DNA from: an uncultured Saprospiraceae bacterium
GTDB taxonomy: Bacteria; Bacteroidota; Bacteroidia; Chitinophagales; Saprospiraceae
Direction: 5' to 3'
Length of the DNA stretch: 64,000 nt
NCBI GenBank assembly: GCA_937981555.1
Contig: CALJOK010000091.1
Span: 1-64,000, forward strand
This document shows positions 62,842-64,000 of the stretch, piece after piece (within the stretch, counting starts at the first letter, position 1; each line of letters opens with the position of its first letter). Under the pieces are notes generated by a model. It saw only the letters and a list, made by a program, of their open reading frames with translations. It had not been told where the DNA came from and ran no database searches. The translations under genes and the position numbers were made by a program.

Positions 62842-63554
62842 ACGTTTTCAGCTATGTTTTCAAAATTAATTTTTATAGATTGAATCGTTGCTAATGCAGC
62901 AAGAGCGGAATCGAATTGTTTGGCATCTGATTCCTTTTTTAATTTTAAATGATATTCATAAGTGATAAATTTTTGAGCAGGAAGTACTTTGTTGCCTTTG
63001 GTTTTTGGATTGGAAATTTGATATCTAATCTTAGCATATCTTTTACAAAATTGATTTAAAATTATTTCAACTTCAGATAATTCCTCTGATGATTTTGGTA
63101 AATCAAATTTTAAAATTCCAGTCAAATTTGAAGTTGAAAAATGTAAAGGACTAAATCTTAAAATGAGTGCAAAAACACAAAATCCAATCGTTCCAACAAT
63201 CCCGATGATAAATCCATAAACCCCACAAGCAATGCCAGCAGCAAGGGAAGCAAAAATAAAAACCATATTTCGAGGAGCTCGAAGATTAGTTCGAAAACGA
63301 ATAATTGCTAATGCTCCTAACATTCCCAGACCTCTCGCCAAACTATCTCCAATAGCTTGCATAACCGTCGCCGCAACAATGGCAACTAAAATTAATGCTT
63401 GCAAAAAACCAACTGGAATCGTGACTTGTTCGGTGGTTTTATCATAGGTGTAAGCGATAAGCGAGGACAATAAAAACGCTAACAATACAGTAAAAAGGAT
63501 AGTGATGAAAGTCGGATTTTCAGAACTGCCTTGGAGTGATAAATAGTCAAGCAT
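62838..63554 (-). CDS. DUF4956 integral membrane protein
   Basis: The 238-aa protein has four predicted membrane helices in the first ~135 residues (TILFTVLLAFLLSSLIAYTY, VGFLQALILVAIVAATVMQA, NMVFIFASLAAGIACGVYGF, IVGTIGFCVFALIL) with the conserved RGLGMLGALAIIRFRTNLRAPRN between them. A soluble C-terminal region (about 140-238) resembles an ACT-like alpha/beta domain. DUF4956 proteins are often encoded near polyphosphate polymerase (VTC) and CotH genes. Here the partner genes are HlyD- and TolC-like. Function is unknown. A palindrome lies 38 bp upstream of the start. Confidence 0.85.
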   Translation of the reverse strand: MLDYLSLQGSSENPTFITILFTVLLAFLLSSLIAYTYDKTTEQVTIPVGFLQALILVAIVAATVMQAIGDSLARGLGMLGALAIIRFRTNLRAPRNMVFIFASLAAGIACGVYGFIIGIVGTIGFCVFALILRFSPLHFSTSNLTGILKFDLPKSSEELSEVEIILNQFCKRYAKIRYQISNPKTKGNKVLPAQKFITYEYHLKLKKESDAKQFDSALAALATIQSIKINFENIAENV

Positions 63555-64000
63555 AGTTTTTCTATTAAGATTTTTTAAGCAGCAATTTAGAAATGATCAA
63601 TATTAATTGATCATTCCATTTTTTAAACCAAAATAGATTCTTAGGAAAATGAACCTAAATTTATTTTGTTAGCTGTGCCCAAATCTAAATCAATCTCAGA
63701 CAACTAGAAATTGATTTTTGGTAAACAGGAATAAATTTTAACTGAATAGGATTATCTCATTTCTGAAAAAAGAGAAGTAAATTATTTATGATTTTTTTGT
63801 TTTAAAAACTAAAAAAGCAAGCAAGATTTGTTTTGGAAAAATATACTCAACAAGAATATTTTTGGGATGATTGAGGAAAGTTAATAATAGTGTTCAGTTC
63901 AATCCCTTTTTTTTCCCGTTCAGATAGATTGGTTATAAAAAAGGTTAAATTAGAAACAACTTTGTAAAATCGAGTTCATGTTAATTTAAAACACATTCGC
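63555..64000. other. Gene-free upstream region of the DUF4956 operon
   Basis: About 446 bp reach the window end without a supported gene. Apart from the palindrome at 63592-63615, the stretch is AT-rich. It probably holds the promoter of the minus-strand operon and possibly a divergent promoter for a gene beyond the window. Confidence 0.5.
63592..63615. promoter_or_regulatory. Perfect palindrome upstream of the DUF4956 operon
   Basis: AATGATCAAT and ATTGATCATT form a perfect 10-bp inverted repeat around a 4-nt centre, 38 bp before the DUF4956 start. Position and symmetry suggest an operator for a dimeric regulator. Confidence 0.45.

Overview
The window reads as one chromosomal segment of an AT-rich, free-living, probably marine member of the Bacteroidota. 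The evidence is a SusC/SusD pair, a hybrid two-component regulator with a periplasmic sensor, several type IX secretion (T9SS) C-terminal sorting domains, many lipoproteins, TAnnTTTG-type -7 promoter boxes and almost no Shine-Dalgarno sequences. The lineage may be Saprospiria-like, but that is only an impression. I saw no rRNA, tRNA or CRISPR array.

Layout. (1) 0.2-7.9 kb is the end of a beta-glucan locus: a triple starch-binding-like protein, two GH30 enzymes and a GH3 beta-glucosidase, a combination that suggests beta-1,6-glucan. (2) 8.0-10.1 kb holds a GNAT-like gene, a tyrosine recombinase and a ~230-bp structured repeat. (3) 10.4-29.8 kb is a fructan utilisation locus. It has a hybrid sensor regulator, an MFS sugar porter, SusC, SusD, a DUF4960 surface lipoprotein, two GH32 proteins and a ROK sugar kinase, with a CotH-like secreted protein at its left edge. 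(4) 29.9-31.4 kb holds a second recombinase of the same family and a second copy of the repeat. (5) 31.7-55.3 kb is an aromatic-compound island (below). (6) 55.57-55.81 kb holds a third copy of the repeat without a recombinase. (7) 56.3-60.5 kb encodes a YceI protein with a propeller-type histidine kinase and a LytTR response regulator. (8) 60.5-63.6 kb, on the minus strand, encodes a DUF4956 membrane protein, a HlyD-like adaptor and a TolC-like protein.

The aromatic island is the most striking part. An AraC-type regulator, a TonB-dependent receptor, three sulfatase-like enzymes of different folds or subfamilies, an aromatic-acid MFS transporter, an aldehyde dehydrogenase and an alcohol dehydrogenase-like SDR precede a full protocatechuate 4,5-cleavage route: PobA, LigA/LigB, LigC, LigI, GalD/LigU-type tautomerase, GalB-type hydratase and GalC/LigK-type aldolase. 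The predicted flow is sulfated phenolic to 4-hydroxybenzoate to protocatechuate to pyruvate plus oxaloacetate. Its LigA subunit is not a separate protein. It is fused to the C-terminus of a 6-phosphogluconate-dehydrogenase-like protein directly upstream of ligB. The LigI gene is broken in frame at an 11-T tract.

Two non-coding systems stand out. The first is the three direct copies of the repeat, which flank the fructan and aromatic modules and have the architecture expected of tyrosine-recombinase sites. The second is a 16-18 bp operator (TGTAAAAATCGAACATT) found only in the aromatic island. At three promoters it lies exactly 43 nt from a -7 box, which defines a probable regulon for the island.
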